Positions 17,142 to 26,523 of a DNA stretch of 64,000 nt are shown here, one piece after another (within the stretch, counting starts at the first letter, position 1; each line of letters starts with the position of its first letter). Under the pieces are notes generated by a model that saw nothing but the letters and a program-made list of their open reading frames with translations, was not told the DNA's origin and ran no database searches. Position numbers and translations under genes: made by a program. This DNA is from an uncultured Clostridia bacterium. Lineage in GTDB: Bacteria > Bacillota > Clostridia > Christensenellales > Borkfalkiaceae. The stretch covers positions 62,001 through 126,000 of the forward strand of contig CANQJF010000001.1 of assembly GCA_947624225.1 (NCBI GenBank), read 5' to 3'.

Positions 17142-17224
17142 CATGCGCCTTTTTGCTTGGGGAGCGCTTTGACGGGAAGCGGGGGATAGGGTGCAAAAGG
17201 TGCGCATATCTTGACAAAAAACAC

Positions 17225-17253
17225 TTTACAAAGCCCATATTTTGTGTTATAAT
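17225..17253 (+). promoter_or_regulatory. Promoter of nrdR
   Basis: TTTACA (17225-17230), 17 bp, TATAAT (17248-17253), 25 bp before the nrdR ATG with an AAGGAG ribosome site between. A TTGACA at 17211 is too far from this -10 to be its -35. Confidence 0.75.
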
Positions 17254-17278
17254 GGTTGCAAAATAAGGAGACAAAAGA

Positions 17279-17749
17279 ATGCGCTGTTTATATTGCAACT
17301 GTACGGAAAGCAAGGTCATCGACTCTCGTTCGGCAGACGACGACAGAACCATTCGCCGCCGCAGGGAATGTATCGGTTGCGGAAGGCGGTTTACGACATA
17401 TGAGACGATTGAGGTCGCGCCGATTTTGGTCGTCAAGTCAGACGGCACCCGGCAGGCATATGATGTAGGGAAGATCAAAAACGGCATCATCAAGGCATGC
17501 GAGAAGCGGCCGGTGCCCCTCGAAAAGATCGACGAACTTGCCGACGAGATCACCAAAAAAATCTACAATTCCATGGTGCTCGAAATCTCCTCCAAGAAGA
17601 TCGGGGAGATGGTCATGGATGGGCTGAAAGAGCTCGACGAAGTGGCCTATGTCCGGTATGCGTCGGTTTACCGTTCCTTTAAGGATATCTCTTCCTTTAT
17701 GGCAGAGCTTCAACGTATGATGGAAAACAAAGAAAACGAACAGAAGTGA
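17279..17749 (+). CDS. nrdR: Transcriptional repressor NrdR
   Basis: 156 residues. An N-terminal zinc ribbon (C3, C6, C31, C34; signature RRRRECIGCGRRF) is followed by the ATP-cone domain (VVKSDGTRQAYDVGKIKNGI). NrdR senses the ATP/dATP balance and represses ribonucleotide reductase operons through 16-bp NrdR boxes. Here it stands at the head of an operon with ispG 24 bp downstream. The length is the family norm. No NrdR box was recognised near its own promoter. Confidence 0.97.
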   Translation: MRCLYCNCTESKVIDSRSADDDRTIRRRRECIGCGRRFTTYETIEVAPILVVKSDGTRQAYDVGKIKNGIIKACEKRPVPLEKIDELADEITKKIYNSMVLEISSKKIGEMVMDGLKELDEVAYVRYASVYRSFKDISSFMAELQRMMENKENEQK

Positions 17750-17773
17750 GCCTTGCTTTTGCGGGGAGATGGC

Positions 17774-18811
17774 ATGGAGAGAAAAAAAGTTGATGTAGGC
17801 GGCGTTGTGCTTGGCGGCGGAAAAGTTGCCGTGCAAAGTATGACAACTGTAAAAACGAGCGACGTCGAAGAGTGCGTCGCTCAAATTATACGCTTGGAAG
17901 AGGCCGGGTGCGATATTGCCCGCGTTGCGGTGTTGGATGAAGCGGACGCGCATTCCATTCGGGCGATCAAGAACGGCGTGCACATTCCCGTTGTGGCCGA
18001 CATTCACTTTTCACCGCGGCTTGCCGTGCTTGCCGTGGAGGCGGGGGCGGATAAGCTCCGCATCAACCCCGGGAATATCGGCGGACAAAAGGGGATTGCG
18101 CAAGTTGCGGATTGCGTCAAGGCGCATGGGATCCCCGTGCGCGTGGGGGCAAATACCGGGAGCATCGAGCCCAACTATCTTCGCACTTACGGAAGAAGCG
18201 CCGAGGCGCTCGTCCTCAGCGCTCTCGACAATGTGCATATTTTGGAATCTCTCGGCATTGATGACATTGTCATCTCCGTAAAGGCCTCAGATGTGCCTCT
18301 GACGGTCAAGGCCTACCGGATGCTCTCCGAGCGCACGGAATATCCCCTGCATCTTGGCGTCACGGAGGCGGGCGTGGGCGAGAGTGCGCTCATCAAGAGC
18401 GGGATCGGCATCGGTTCCCTGCTTTTGGAGGGGATCGGCGACACGATCCGCGTCTCTCTCTCGGACGATCCCGTGCAAGAGGTCCATGCCGCCCATGAAA
18501 TTTTGCGGGCATGCGGGCTCGAAAAGGATTACGTGGAAGTGGTTGCCTGTCCGACTTGCGGGCGGTGCGAGTATGATTGCATGGGGCTTGCGAAAAGGGT
18601 GCATGCGCGCGTTCGAGGCGTAAAAAAATCCTGCAAAGTCGCAGTGATGGGCTGTATCGTGAACGGCCCCGGAGAGGCAAAGGATGCCGACCTCGGGATC
18701 GCGGGCGGCAGGGAATATTGCGTTATTTTTCAAAGGGAGAAGATGTTCCGCGTCGCCCGTGCGGATGCGGAGCGCGTATTTTTTGAGTTTTTGGAAGAAT
18801 TACTGAAATGA
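17774..18811 (+). CDS. ispG: 4-hydroxy-3-methylbut-2-enyl diphosphate synthase IspG
   Basis: Reduces ME-cPP to HMBPP in the MEP isoprenoid pathway using a [4Fe-4S] cluster. The cluster ligands are visible in ACPTCGRCEYD (two Cys in CPTC) and MGCIVNGPGEA. Other family motifs are QSMTTVKTSD, 'RINPGNIGG' and 'VRVGANTGS'. ATG 17774 is chosen for its GGGGAGA ribosome site over an in-frame TTG at 17753. The 345-residue length is normal. The end overlaps the next gene by 4 bp (ATGA). In Clostridia ispG is often next to polC, which matters for the next entry. Confidence 0.96.
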   Translation: MERKKVDVGGVVLGGGKVAVQSMTTVKTSDVEECVAQIIRLEEAGCDIARVAVLDEADAHSIRAIKNGVHIPVVADIHFSPRLAVLAVEAGADKLRINPGNIGGQKGIAQVADCVKAHGIPVRVGANTGSIEPNYLRTYGRSAEALVLSALDNVHILESLGIDDIVISVKASDVPLTVKAYRMLSERTEYPLHLGVTEAGVGESALIKSGIGIGSLLLEGIGDTIRVSLSDDPVQEVHAAHEILRACGLEKDYVEVVACPTCGRCEYDCMGLAKRVHARVRGVKKSCKVAVMGCIVNGPGEAKDADLGIAGGREYCVIFQREKMFRVARADAERVFFEFLEELLK

Positions 18812-20307
18812 AGAGCCAGGCTTATTTACAAGAGATAAGGCAGGCGGCGGGGCTTCCGCGTGCAGTTTTGAAGAAGATCACTGTGGAGGGAAACGTAGCC
18901 GTTTTCCACCTCCTGACGGATGTGAATTATACACAGGAAGATATCGCTTATGCGACGGAGGTTTCGCAGCGATATGCGGCGGGGCTGGAAGCCTCTGTGC
19001 GGATCATGAAGTCTGTTCCCGGCGAAGAGGGCGTGCGAAAGGCCATTCTCGAAGTTCTTTCGGCGCAGTTTCCCGCCCTTGCGGCTTTTGTCGGGGAGGA
19101 CTGTGTCGGCGTCGCCCTCGGCAGTGCGGGGGGCACTTTTACGATCACGGTGAATGAAGCGGACAGAAATAAGGAACGAGAGGACAGCGTGCTTGACCAA
19201 ATTTCCGCAGTGCTCAACCGAAATTTCTGTGGCAATTGGGTGGGGGAGCTGCATTTTGCAGACAAGCCCAAAGGGGAGATCTCTTCCACGCTTCCGCCCG
19301 AAGAATATGTCTTTGCGCCGCGATACTTTGACATCACGGAATTTTCTCCCATCGACGGCGGGGAGCAAAAGCGCGCCATCTACATATCCGATCTCTCCAA
19401 GGAGATGCAGGGGGTCTCGGTTTGCGGGGAAATTACCTATGCGGCCGAGCGCGCAACAAAGACCGGGAAGCCCTATTTTACTTTCACCGTCTCCGACGCG
19501 ACGGGAAGCATCCGCATTTCTTACTTCACCAAGCTGAAAACAATAGAAAAAGTGCGGCAGCTTCAACCGGGGGCGCATGTCTGTTTCAAGGGAGACAACG
19601 AGCTGTTCAACGGCAATCTCTCTTTCCGAAGCACCACCGTGGACCTTGGGCGTCCGCCGGAAGGGTTTGTGCCCGAGGAACGGCCCTCTCGGCCCGTGCC
19701 CGCGCAATACCGTGCCGTTTTCCCCGTCCCGGAGGAGGATTTGGTGCAGGGCAATTTATTCGCGGAGGATCATCTCCCCGAAGATTTCAAGAGAGAGAAC
19801 TTCGTCGTTTTCGACCTCGAAACGACGGGCCTCTCCAAGGGGGGCGTCATGGACCGCATCATTGAGGTGGGCGCGGTAAAGATCAAGGATGGACGCATTT
19901 CGGAGCGCTTTTCCACATTTGTGGAGTGTCCCGTACGACTTCCTCTTGAAATCATCGATCTCACGGGGATTACGGATGAAATGCTGGTCGGCGCGCCGCC
20001 CATTGAAGAAGTCATTGCCGATTTCTTCAAGTTCACGGCAGGTTGCAGCCTTGTGGCGCACAATACGGCATTCGATTGCAAACTCATCACCTATTACGGT
20101 GGGAAAGAGGGCTTTTTCTTCAACCAAAAGCAATACGACACGCTCTTCCTCGCGCAGGAGCTTCTGCATCTCAAAAATTATAAGCTGAATACCGTGGCGG
20201 ACCATTTCGGCTTCGAATTCAACCATCATCGCGCCTATGACGACGCCTTTGTCACGGCAAAAATTTTCATAGAGCTCATCCGCATGCGCAAAGGACTTCC
20301 TCGGTAA
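18808..20307 (+). CDS. PolC-like protein with only the N-terminal, OB and 3'-5' exonuclease domains
   Basis: 499 residues. It aligns by order with the front of Gram-positive PolC: an N-terminal domain (1-190), an OB fold (about 196-280), a Pro-rich linker, then a DEDDh exonuclease with ExoI FVVFDLETTG (D336, E338), ExoII HNTAFDCKL and ExoIII HRAYDDAF (H474, D479), so nuclease activity should be intact. The PHP halves and the whole polymerase part (about 900 residues) are absent. The stop is followed by a promoter and rimP, exactly where full polC ends in relatives, and no polymerase remnant is visible. The linker has QGNLF (314-318), a beta-clamp binding type motif. It may be a stand-alone proofreading or repair exonuclease. 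Confidence 0.85.
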   Translation: MKSQAYLQEIRQAAGLPRAVLKKITVEGNVAVFHLLTDVNYTQEDIAYATEVSQRYAAGLEASVRIMKSVPGEEGVRKAILEVLSAQFPALAAFVGEDCVGVALGSAGGTFTITVNEADRNKEREDSVLDQISAVLNRNFCGNWVGELHFADKPKGEISSTLPPEEYVFAPRYFDITEFSPIDGGEQKRAIYISDLSKEMQGVSVCGEITYAAERATKTGKPYFTFTVSDATGSIRISYFTKLKTIEKVRQLQPGAHVCFKGDNELFNGNLSFRSTTVDLGRPPEGFVPEERPSRPVPAQYRAVFPVPEEDLVQGNLFAEDHLPEDFKRENFVVFDLETTGLSKGGVMDRIIEVGAVKIKDGRISERFSTFVECPVRLPLEIIDLTGITDEMLVGAPPIEEVIADFFKFTAGCSLVAHNTAFDCKLITYYGGKEGFFFNQKQYDTLFLAQELLHLKNYKLNTVADHFGFEFNHHRAYDDAFVTAKIFIELIRMRKGLPR

Positions 20308-20337
20308 ACTTTTTTTGCTAAAATATTGCGGAAATGC

Positions 20338-20366
20338 TTGCAATTGCGTGAAAACTGTGCTATAAT
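20338..20366 (+). promoter_or_regulatory. Promoter of the rimP-nusA operon
   Basis: TTGCAA (20338-20343), 17 bp, TATAAT (20361-20366), about 90 bp before rimP. Confidence 0.75.
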
Positions 20367-20386
20367 TTGCTTACTTGATCGATGAA

Positions 20387-20423
20387 AAAGAGATTGAGAG
20401 CGGTTTGCCGCTCTCATTTCTTT
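20387..20423 (+). promoter_or_regulatory. Stem-loop in the rimP leader
   Basis: GAGAGCGG-TTTG-CCGCTCTC (20396-20415) is perfect and extends outward (AAAGAGAT with ATTTCTTT, one G-T pair and one bulge) to about 16 bp. It lies between the promoter and the rimP start, followed by a U-rich stretch, so it could act as an attenuator, an RNase site or a stabiliser of the nusA operon mRNA. Confidence 0.5.
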
Positions 20424-20456
20424 ATGAGGATGGGCGGTCGGCAGGGAAGAGAGAAG

Positions 20457-20903
20457 ATGAAAGTAAAACCCATTTCCGAAGTAATTGAATTTTTGGAACC
20501 CATAGCAAGCGAGACGGGCGTCTACATCGTAGATGCAGAGTGGGATATGCGGACCCGTTCGCTCACGGTATACATCGATATGGAGGGCGGATTGGATCTT
20601 GTCACCTGTGAAAAGTTTCACCGCGCCATCGATGGCCCGCTCGACGAGTTGGATCCCACCTTTGGGGCGCCCTACACGCTCAACTGCTCTTCGCCGGGGC
20701 TGGATCGGCCCTTTAAAAAGGAGGCGGACTTTCTTCACCACATCGGCGAGAAAGTGGAGGTGCATCTCTATGCACCCTTTGATGGGAAAAAATATTATGA
20801 AGGCAAACTGACGGGATTTTCAGACGGCAATGTCGTTCTCGACGGAACGTTGCGCATTCCCTTTGAAAAATGTGCGAAGGTCTGTCTGTTCATCGAAGTT
20901 TGA
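20457..20903 (+). CDS. rimP: Ribosome maturation factor RimP
   Basis: 148 residues from ATG 20457 (GGGAAGAGAGAAG upstream). RimP assists assembly of the 30S subunit. The typical pattern is present: 'GVYIVDAEWD', 'TVYIDMEGGLDLVTCEKFHRAI', the SSPGLDRPF motif and a C-terminal SH3-like barrel. It opens the classic rimP-nusA-rnpM-ylxQ-infB-rbfA operon. The frame stays open further upstream through the leader hairpin, but that part lacks a ribosome site. Confidence 0.95.
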   Translation: MKVKPISEVIEFLEPIASETGVYIVDAEWDMRTRSLTVYIDMEGGLDLVTCEKFHRAIDGPLDELDPTFGAPYTLNCSSPGLDRPFKKEADFLHHIGEKVEVHLYAPFDGKKYYEGKLTGFSDGNVVLDGTLRIPFEKCAKVCLFIEV

Positions 20904-20939
20904 CGGTCAATCAAGAAAATCATAAGTGGAGATATCAAT

Positions 20940-22025
20940 ATGGTCAACAAGGATTTCTTTGCGGCACTTGCCGATTTGGAACATGAGCGTGGAGTGAGCG
21001 AGGAGGTGTTTATCGACGCGCTTTCGAGTGCGCTCGCTTCGGCTTACAAAAAGCAAATGTTTGGCGAGACGGGGAATGTAGAGGTGCGTCTGAATCCGGA
21101 AAAGTGCACCATCCGATTCTTTCTTTTGCGCACGGTCGTGGATGACGATGTGGAGGAACTCGGAGACGGGGAGATCTATTTAAAGGACGCCATCGACATC
21201 AAGAAGAGTGCAAAAGTGGGCGAAGTCCTCAGCGAGGAATTTGTGCCCAAGGATTTCTCCCGCATTGCCGCACAGACGGCCAAGCAGGTCATTCTGCAAA
21301 AGATCCACGAAACCGAGCGCGACAACACGCTTTCGGAGTTCTCCGATAAGGAGGGGGAGCTCATGAGCGGCCTTGTGCGGAAAGTGGATATGCGCAACGT
21401 CTATATCGAACTCGGAAAGGGCCAGATCGAGGGGCTCATGCTGCCCGCCGATCAGGTCCCCGGGGAAAAATATGAACCGGGTGATCGCATCAAGGTTTTC
21501 GTGAAGCGTGTCCGCAGCGGCGGCAGAAACGCACAGGTGCTTGTATCCCGTTCGGCTCCGGGGCTTGTCAAAAAGCTCTTCGAGGAGGAAGTTCCGGAGA
21601 TCAAGGCGGGAACGGTCACCATCAAGTCGATCTCCCGCGAGCCCGGCCAACGCACCAAGATGGCCATTGCCTCCGAGGACCCCCGCATCGATGCGGTCGG
21701 AGCCTGTGTCGGCAATAAGGGCGCGCGTGTCAACGCCGTTGTCGCAGAACTCGGCGGCGAAAAAATCGACATTATTTTATGGAGCGACAATCCCCTTGAA
21801 TTCATCGCGAAGTCGCTCTCCCCGGCCACGGTCGTCTCCGTGACGCAGCTGGGCGAAAAGTCGGCGGTAGCTGTCGTGCCCGATGAAAAACTTTCGCTTG
21901 CAATTGGCAGGAACGGTCAGAATGCCCGCCTTGCCGCGCGCCTCACGGGATGGAAGATCGACGTGAAGAGCGAATCGGCCGCGACCAAACTTGATTTGGG
22001 CACGCCGGATGATGCGGAGGAATAG
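20940..22025 (+). CDS. nusA: Transcription termination/antitermination factor NusA
   Basis: 361 residues with an N-terminal RNA polymerase-binding domain, an S1 domain (about 135-200) and two KH domains (DPRIDAVGACVGNKGARV and LSLAIGRNGQNARLAARLTGW). As in Bacillota, there are no C-terminal acidic repeats. NusA promotes pausing and hairpin-dependent termination. A GGAGA ribosome site precedes the ATG. rnpM begins immediately after the stop. Confidence 0.97.
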   Translation: MVNKDFFAALADLEHERGVSEEVFIDALSSALASAYKKQMFGETGNVEVRLNPEKCTIRFFLLRTVVDDDVEELGDGEIYLKDAIDIKKSAKVGEVLSEEFVPKDFSRIAAQTAKQVILQKIHETERDNTLSEFSDKEGELMSGLVRKVDMRNVYIELGKGQIEGLMLPADQVPGEKYEPGDRIKVFVKRVRSGGRNAQVLVSRSAPGLVKKLFEEEVPEIKAGTVTIKSISREPGQRTKMAIASEDPRIDAVGACVGNKGARVNAVVAELGGEKIDIILWSDNPLEFIAKSLSPATVVSVTQLGEKSAVAVVPDEKLSLAIGRNGQNARLAARLTGWKIDVKSESAATKLDLGTPDDAEE

Positions 22026-22298
22026 ATGCCGATCCCCAAAAAGGTTCCCATAAGAACTTGCATTGCTTGTCATGAGGAAAAGCCCAAGCGAGACATGCTC
22101 CGCGTCGTGCGAAGCGCCGATGGGAATGTGTCACTTGATTTTTCGGGGAAAATGCCGGGCCGCGGCGCTTATATCTGTTCCAACGAGGCGTGTGTCCGTC
22201 TATTGGGAAAGAAAAAATTGCTCAACAAGGTTTTTTCTGCACCCGTAGAGGATGACGTCTACCGAAAGATCGAGGAGGAATTCCTTGGACGAAAATAA
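22026..22298 (+). CDS. rnpM: RNase P modulator RnpM (YlxR)
   Basis: 90 residues with the family signature RTCIACHEEKPKRDMLRVVR and PGRGAYIC, then CVRLLGKKK. In B. subtilis the protein binds the RNA of RNase P and modulates its activity. It starts directly at the nusA stop and its end overlaps ylxQ by 14 bp, so the two are translationally coupled. Confidence 0.92.
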   Translation: MPIPKKVPIRTCIACHEEKPKRDMLRVVRSADGNVSLDFSGKMPGRGAYICSNEACVRLLGKKKLLNKVFSAPVEDDVYRKIEEEFLGRK

Positions 22299-22581
22299 AT
22301 TGCGTGCCTATGTAGGGTTTGCGCGTCGGGCGGGAAAACTTGTGATCGGCGTGAATGCGGTAAAAACGATCCGCGGCAAAGTTTATCTTTTGCTGTTGGA
22401 TAAAAACGCATCGGAGAATACGAAAAAGGAGACGGAAAGTCTTAGAAGTCGGTTTTCTTGTCCGTTGGTTGAGTTGGAAAACTTAGAATCGCTCACGGGG
22501 AAGCAAATGTGTAAACTCGCGGCGATGCGGGAAGAACATCTTGCCCAAGCGATCATCGATATCGTAGGCACAGGGCTCTGA
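22285..22581 (+). CDS. ylxQ: L7Ae-type ribosome-associated protein YlxQ
   Basis: 98 residues. The likely start is the TTG at 22285, because GAGGAGG lies 5 nt before it and the protein then begins DENKLRAYVGFARRAGKL, as in YlxQ relatives. The L7Ae/L30e fold binds kink-turn RNA. 'YLLLLDKNASENTKKE' is the conserved core. It sits between rnpM and infB, its normal place. Its precise role is unsettled. Confidence 0.9.
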   Translation: MDENKLRAYVGFARRAGKLVIGVNAVKTIRGKVYLLLLDKNASENTKKETESLRSRFSCPLVELENLESLTGKQMCKLAAMREEHLAQAIIDIVGTGL

Positions 22582-22595
22582 GGAGGGTACAAAGT

Positions 22596-25202
22596 ATGGC
22601 ATATGAGAATATAGAAAAATTGGGCGGTCTTGCAAAGGAAAAGGCGACTGTGTCCCTAAAAGAAGCGATCTCCGCCAACGAAAAGAAGTTGAGCGAGATC
22701 TTGAAGCGTCTCGGGGAATACGAGGCGATTGCGGCTCAGCGCCGTGCCGAAGAAGAGGCGGCAAAGAAAGCGGAGGAAGCGCGGATCTTAGAGGAAAAAC
22801 GCGCCGCCGAAGAAGCCGCCGCGCTGGAAGAGGCACAGAAAGCTGCCGAAAAGCAGGCCGAGGAAAGCAAGGCGCAGGAAATTGCCTCGGCTCCGGCGCC
22901 CGCACCCGCGACGGAATCCGCACCGGAACCCGCGCCGGCTCCGGCACAGGAAGCGGTTGCTTCCGCGGATAAGGCAAAGGCGGAGCGCCCCGTGCGTCCG
23001 CAAGGGCCCCGTCAGGAATACACGCCTCGGCCCGTTCCGCCCAAGCAGGAGGGCAGGGCTCCCAAGACATTCCGCCCCGAGACTCCGAGAAACGACCGCG
23101 GCGGCGCGCGTTCTTCCTATCCGTCTGCACCGCGAAACGGTGAGACCCGCCCGGCAGGGCAGAGGCCTCTGCCGCCCCGTACGCCCTCCGCAGGCCGTCC
23201 TCCGATGGGAGCGTCCCGTCCTCCGATGCGTCCCGCGGCACCCATTGCACCCCCGCCGCAGCAGAGAAGAGAACCCGCCAAGAAATTTGAAAAGACCTAT
23301 GTGGAGCATGCGCGCGGCCCCGTCAACAAGCGTGCCCTTCAACGCCAACAGGGCGCAAGCATCAGCGATTTCGACCGCGAGAGCGGATATCGCAAGGCAA
23401 GGTTTGGGAAAAAGGCGAGAAAGGAGACGCAAACCGTCAAGATCGATCACGCGGTCGTCACTACGCAGGAGATCCCTATCAAGGTCCTCTCGGAGAAACT
23501 CGGCATCTCCGCCGTGGAAATTACCAAGCGGCTCTTTAAGGCAGGCGTCATGAAAACCGTCAATGAATCGGTGGACTATGAGAGCGCTGCCCTCATGGCG
23601 CTTGAAATGGGGATCGACCTCGAATATAAGCCGGAAAAGACGGCCGAGGACGTGCTCATTGAGGAACACGGCGCAGATGAAGCGGAGAACTTGGTCGTTC
23701 GCGCGCCCGTCGTCACGGTCATGGGGCACGTCGACCACGGCAAGACTTCTCTCCTCGATAAGATCAGAAGCACGAATGTCACCGCGGGGGAAGCGGGCGG
23801 CATCACGCAGTCGATCGGCGCCTATACGGTGACGCTTCCGGGAGATCGGAAGATTACTTTCATAGATACCCCGGGCCACGCGGCTTTCACGGCAATGCGT
23901 GCGCGCGGTGCGCAAGTTACGGATATCGTTGTGCTCGTCGTCGCGGCCGACGACGGCATCATGCCGCAGACGGTGGAAGCCATCGACCATGCAAAGGCGG
24001 CCGGTGTGCCCATCATCGTTGCGATGAACAAAATGGATAAGCCCAATGTCTATCCCGACAAGGTCAAGCAGGGGCTCATGAATTATGATTTGGTCCCCGA
24101 GGAATGGGGCGGCGACGTCATCGTCGTTCCCGTTTCGGCAAAGACGGGGGAGGGCATCGACGAACTGCTTGAAAGCATCTATTTGCAGGCAGAGATGCAG
24201 GAACTCCGCGCCAATCCGGACAGACGGGCCAAGGGCGTTGTGATCGAGGCCAAGCTCGACAAGGGGAAAGGTCCTGTCGCGAGCGTGCTCGTGCAAAACG
24301 GCACCTTGCGCACGGGAGACAACTTGATCTCCGGCACCACAATGGGGCGCGTCCGCGCCATGATCGACGATCAAGGCAAGATCGTCAAGGAGGCAGGCCC
24401 GTCTACTGCCGTCTCCGTCTTGGGACTTGAAGATGTCCCGAATGCGGGGGATGCCATCTTTGCCGTCGATCAGTCCCTCATGAAGAAAGTGCAGGAGGAG
24501 CGCAAGAGCAAACAGCGCGAGTCGCTCATGCAGGATACGCCTTCGCATGTCTCTTTCGAGGATATGTTTAAGGCGGCCGAGGAGGGTGCGGTCAAAAACC
24601 TCAACGTCCTCATCAAGGCCGATGTGCAAGGCTCGGTCGAGGCGGTGCGTTCTTCCGTTGAAAAACTTGCCAATGAGGAAGTGAAAGTGCGCATAATCCG
24701 CGCGGCGGCAGGTGCGATCACCGAGAGTGATGTCTCGCTTGCGGATTCCTCCAAAGCGCTCATCATCGGCTTTAACGTTCGGCCCGATGCAAAGGCCAAG
24801 GCGTTGGCCGAGCGCAGTCACGTGGAAGTGCGCATGTATCGCATCATCTATGAACTGCTCGACGAACTCGAAGCCATGCTCAAAGGCATGCTGGCGCCCA
24901 AGTATAAAGAAACGCTCATCGGCAAGGCCGAAGTGCGCCAGACTTTCAATGTGTCCGGTGTGGGCGTGGTCGCCGGCTGTCTCGTCGTGGAGGGCAGGTT
25001 GATGCGCGGCGGAAAGCTCCGTATTTATCGGGACAACGTCATGATCGTCGAGGGGAACGCCAAGACGCTCAAACACTACAAGGACGAGGTCAAGGAGATC
25101 GCCGCCGGTCTCGAATGCGGCTGTGCCATCGAGGGATTTAACGAGGTACGTATCGGTGACTTTATAGAATGTTATCTGATTGAGGAGGTCAAACAGGCGT
25201 GA
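22596..25202 (+). CDS. infB: Translation initiation factor IF-2
   Basis: 868 residues. The N-terminal 290 residues are low-complexity, rich in Ala, Glu and then Pro/Arg, without globular signature. An IF2_N segment ([21 protein letters not shown]) leads to the GTPase domain: G1 [12 protein letters not shown] (near 375), G3 DTPGH, G4 NKMD, followed by domains II-IV (C-terminal '[25 protein letters not shown]'). IF-2 brings fMet-tRNA to the 30S subunit and promotes subunit joining. A GAGGAGGG ribosome site precedes it. The stop overlaps the rbfA start by 4 bp. Confidence 0.98.
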   Translation: MAYENIEKLGGLAKEKATVSLKEAISANEKKLSEILKRLGEYEAIAAQRRAEEEAAKKAEEARILEEKRAAEEAAALEEAQKAAEKQAEESKAQEIASAPAPAPATESAPEPAPAPAQEAVASADKAKAERPVRPQGPRQEYTPRPVPPKQEGRAPKTFRPETPRNDRGGARSSYPSAPRNGETRPAGQRPLPPRTPSAGRPPMGASRPPMRPAAPIAPPPQQRREPAKKFEKTYVEHARGPVNKRALQRQQGASISDFDRESGYRKARFGKKARKETQTVKIDHAVVTTQEIPIKVLSEKLGISAVEITKRLFKAGVMKTVNESVDYESAALMALEMGIDLEYKPEKTAEDVLIEEHGADEAENLVVRAPVVTVMGHVDHGKTSLLDKIRSTNVTAGEAGGITQSIGAYTVTLPGDRKITFIDTPGHAAFTAMRARGAQVTDIVVLVVAADDGIMPQTVEAIDHAKAAGVPIIVAMNKMDKPNVYPDKVKQGLMNYDLVPEEWGGDVIVVPVSAKTGEGIDELLESIYLQAEMQELRANPDRRAKGVVIEAKLDKGKGPVASVLVQNGTLRTGDNLISGTTMGRVRAMIDDQGKIVKEAGPSTAVSVLGLEDVPNAGDAIFAVDQSLMKKVQEERKSKQRESLMQDTPSHVSFEDMFKAAEEGAVKNLNVLIKADVQGSVEAVRSSVEKLANEEVKVRIIRAAAGAITESDVSLADSSKALIIGFNVRPDAKAKALAERSHVEVRMYRIIYELLDELEAMLKGMLAPKYKETLIGKAEVRQTFNVSGVGVVAGCLVVEGRLMRGGKLRIYRDNVMIVEGNAKTLKHYKDEVKEIAAGLECGCAIEGFNEVRIGDFIECYLIEEVKQA

Positions 25203-25555
25203 GCAAGCGCACCGAGCGGTTAGACAGTGAATTTCGCAAAGAGATCGCGGCCATTCTATCGGGTCCCTTGAAAGACCGAGAGCCCGCACTTACGGGGCTC
25301 GTCAGCGTCACGGAGGCGGATGTCGCTCCCGACCTCAAAACAGCCAAGATCTATGTGAGCGTGTATACCAAATCCCCCCAAGACAGGGAGATGCAATTTG
25401 GGATCATAAAGAACAATGCGGGTTTTGTCCGTCACGAGCTTGCGCGGGTGATGCACATTCGCACCGTTCCCGAACTCACTTTTCTCTCAGACGATAGTTT
25501 TGAATACGGTTCGAAAATGGATAAACTCTTTGCAAAACTGAAAAAGGATGATTGA
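25199..25555 (+). CDS. rbfA: 30S ribosome-binding factor RbfA
   Basis: 118 residues from a GTG start that overlaps the infB stop (GTGA) with GAGGAGG upstream. The small KH-like domain shows ERLDSEFRKEIAAIL, 'VTEADVAPDLKTAKIYVSV' and 'LTFLSDDSFEYGSKMDKLF'. RbfA helps mature the 5' end of 16S rRNA. The next gene, nrnA, begins at the rbfA stop (TGATG). Confidence 0.95.
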   Translation: MSKRTERLDSEFRKEIAAILSGPLKDREPALTGLVSVTEADVAPDLKTAKIYVSVYTKSPQDREMQFGIIKNNAGFVRHELARVMHIRTVPELTFLSDDSFEYGSKMDKLFAKLKKDD

Positions 25556-26523
25556 TGAATACCATCGAAGAAATTGCAACGATCCTAAAAAACAGCAAGA
25601 GTGCGGTGATTTTTACGCATATGCGGCCCGATGGAGATACACTCGGTTGCGGCATGGCGCTTCATCGCGCTCTTACTTTATGCGGCATCCCTTGCGAGGT
25701 TGTAAACGAGGGAGAGGTCCCTACGCGCTATTCTTTTTTGGCAGGGATGGGGGAGATTAAGCCGTTTCCCACAATGGATGCCGAGGTGTACGTTGCCGTG
25801 GATGTGAGCGACACCTCGCGTTTGGGGCTTTTGGAGCAGGTGTTTCGTGCGGGGATCAAGAGGAAAGTCACGGTCAATGTCGACCACCATGTTTCCAACA
25901 CGATGTACGCGAGATATAACTTTGTCCGCAACCGTGCAAGCAATGCAGAAAACGTGCTCGACCTCATCCGGGCGATGGGGGTCTCTCCCGACCGCACGAT
26001 GTGCGAATATCTCTTGCTCGGGATCGTCACCGATTCGGGCAACTTTACGCACGGCGACGTGAACGGCGACACATTTCGTGCGGCGGCACTGGCTGTGGAC
26101 ATGGGGGCGGATCTCGGCCGTATTTCCTATGAGGCGCACCGCAAACAGTCCAAATCCCGTGCACAGTTCTATGCGGAAGTGATCGCCCATCTTCGCTATC
26201 TGCTCGGCGATAAACTTGCAATCGCGGTGATCGGGGCCGAACATTTGAAACGGTACGGCTTGAAATCGGAGGCCTCCGAGGGGATCGTGGACTTTGCACT
26301 CACCATCGATTGCGTGGAGGTGAGTGCCTGCCTCCTTGAAGTCAAGCGTGGGCAGTATAGAGTTTCATTGCGCTCCAAGGGCGCGGTAAATGTCAACGAT
26401 GTGGCTCGCACATTCGGAGGAGGGGGGCATGTCCTTGCCTCCGGGTGCATGCTCTTCGGGGAACTCGAAGAGGTGATCGAGCGCCTTTCCTATGCCGTTT
26501 GGCAGAACATGGGAGAATTATGA
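25555..26523 (+). CDS. nrnA: DHH/DHHA1 oligoribonuclease and pAp phosphatase NrnA
   Basis: 322 residues. The DHH metal centre shows HMRPDGDTLG, VAVDVSD and NVDHHVSN; the DHHA1 part ends in GGGGHVLASGC. NrnA degrades short RNA oligomers (nanoRNA) and removes the 3' phosphate of pAp. The position between rbfA and truB is classic for Bacillota. The ATG at 25555 overlaps the rbfA stop. The stop overlaps the truB start. Confidence 0.93.
   Translation: MNTIEEIATILKNSKSAVIFTHMRPDGDTLGCGMALHRALTLCGIPCEVVNEGEVPTRYSFLAGMGEIKPFPTMDAEVYVAVDVSDTSRLGLLEQVFRAGIKRKVTVNVDHHVSNTMYARYNFVRNRASNAENVLDLIRAMGVSPDRTMCEYLLLGIVTDSGNFTHGDVNGDTFRAAALAVDMGADLGRISYEAHRKQSKSRAQFYAEVIAHLRYLLGDKLAIAVIGAEHLKRYGLKSEASEGIVDFALTIDCVEVSACLLEVKRGQYRVSLRSKGAVNVNDVARTFGGGGHVLASGCMLFGELEEVIERLSYAVWQNMGEL

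Noticed and set aside
15529..17556. 675-codon open frame opposite the GH43 gene
   Set aside because: Antisense to a gene with full catalytic motifs; it also runs across two promoters and a terminator.
22788..25289. 833-codon open frame opposite infB
   Set aside because: Complete antisense of infB; the same GC-bias effect.
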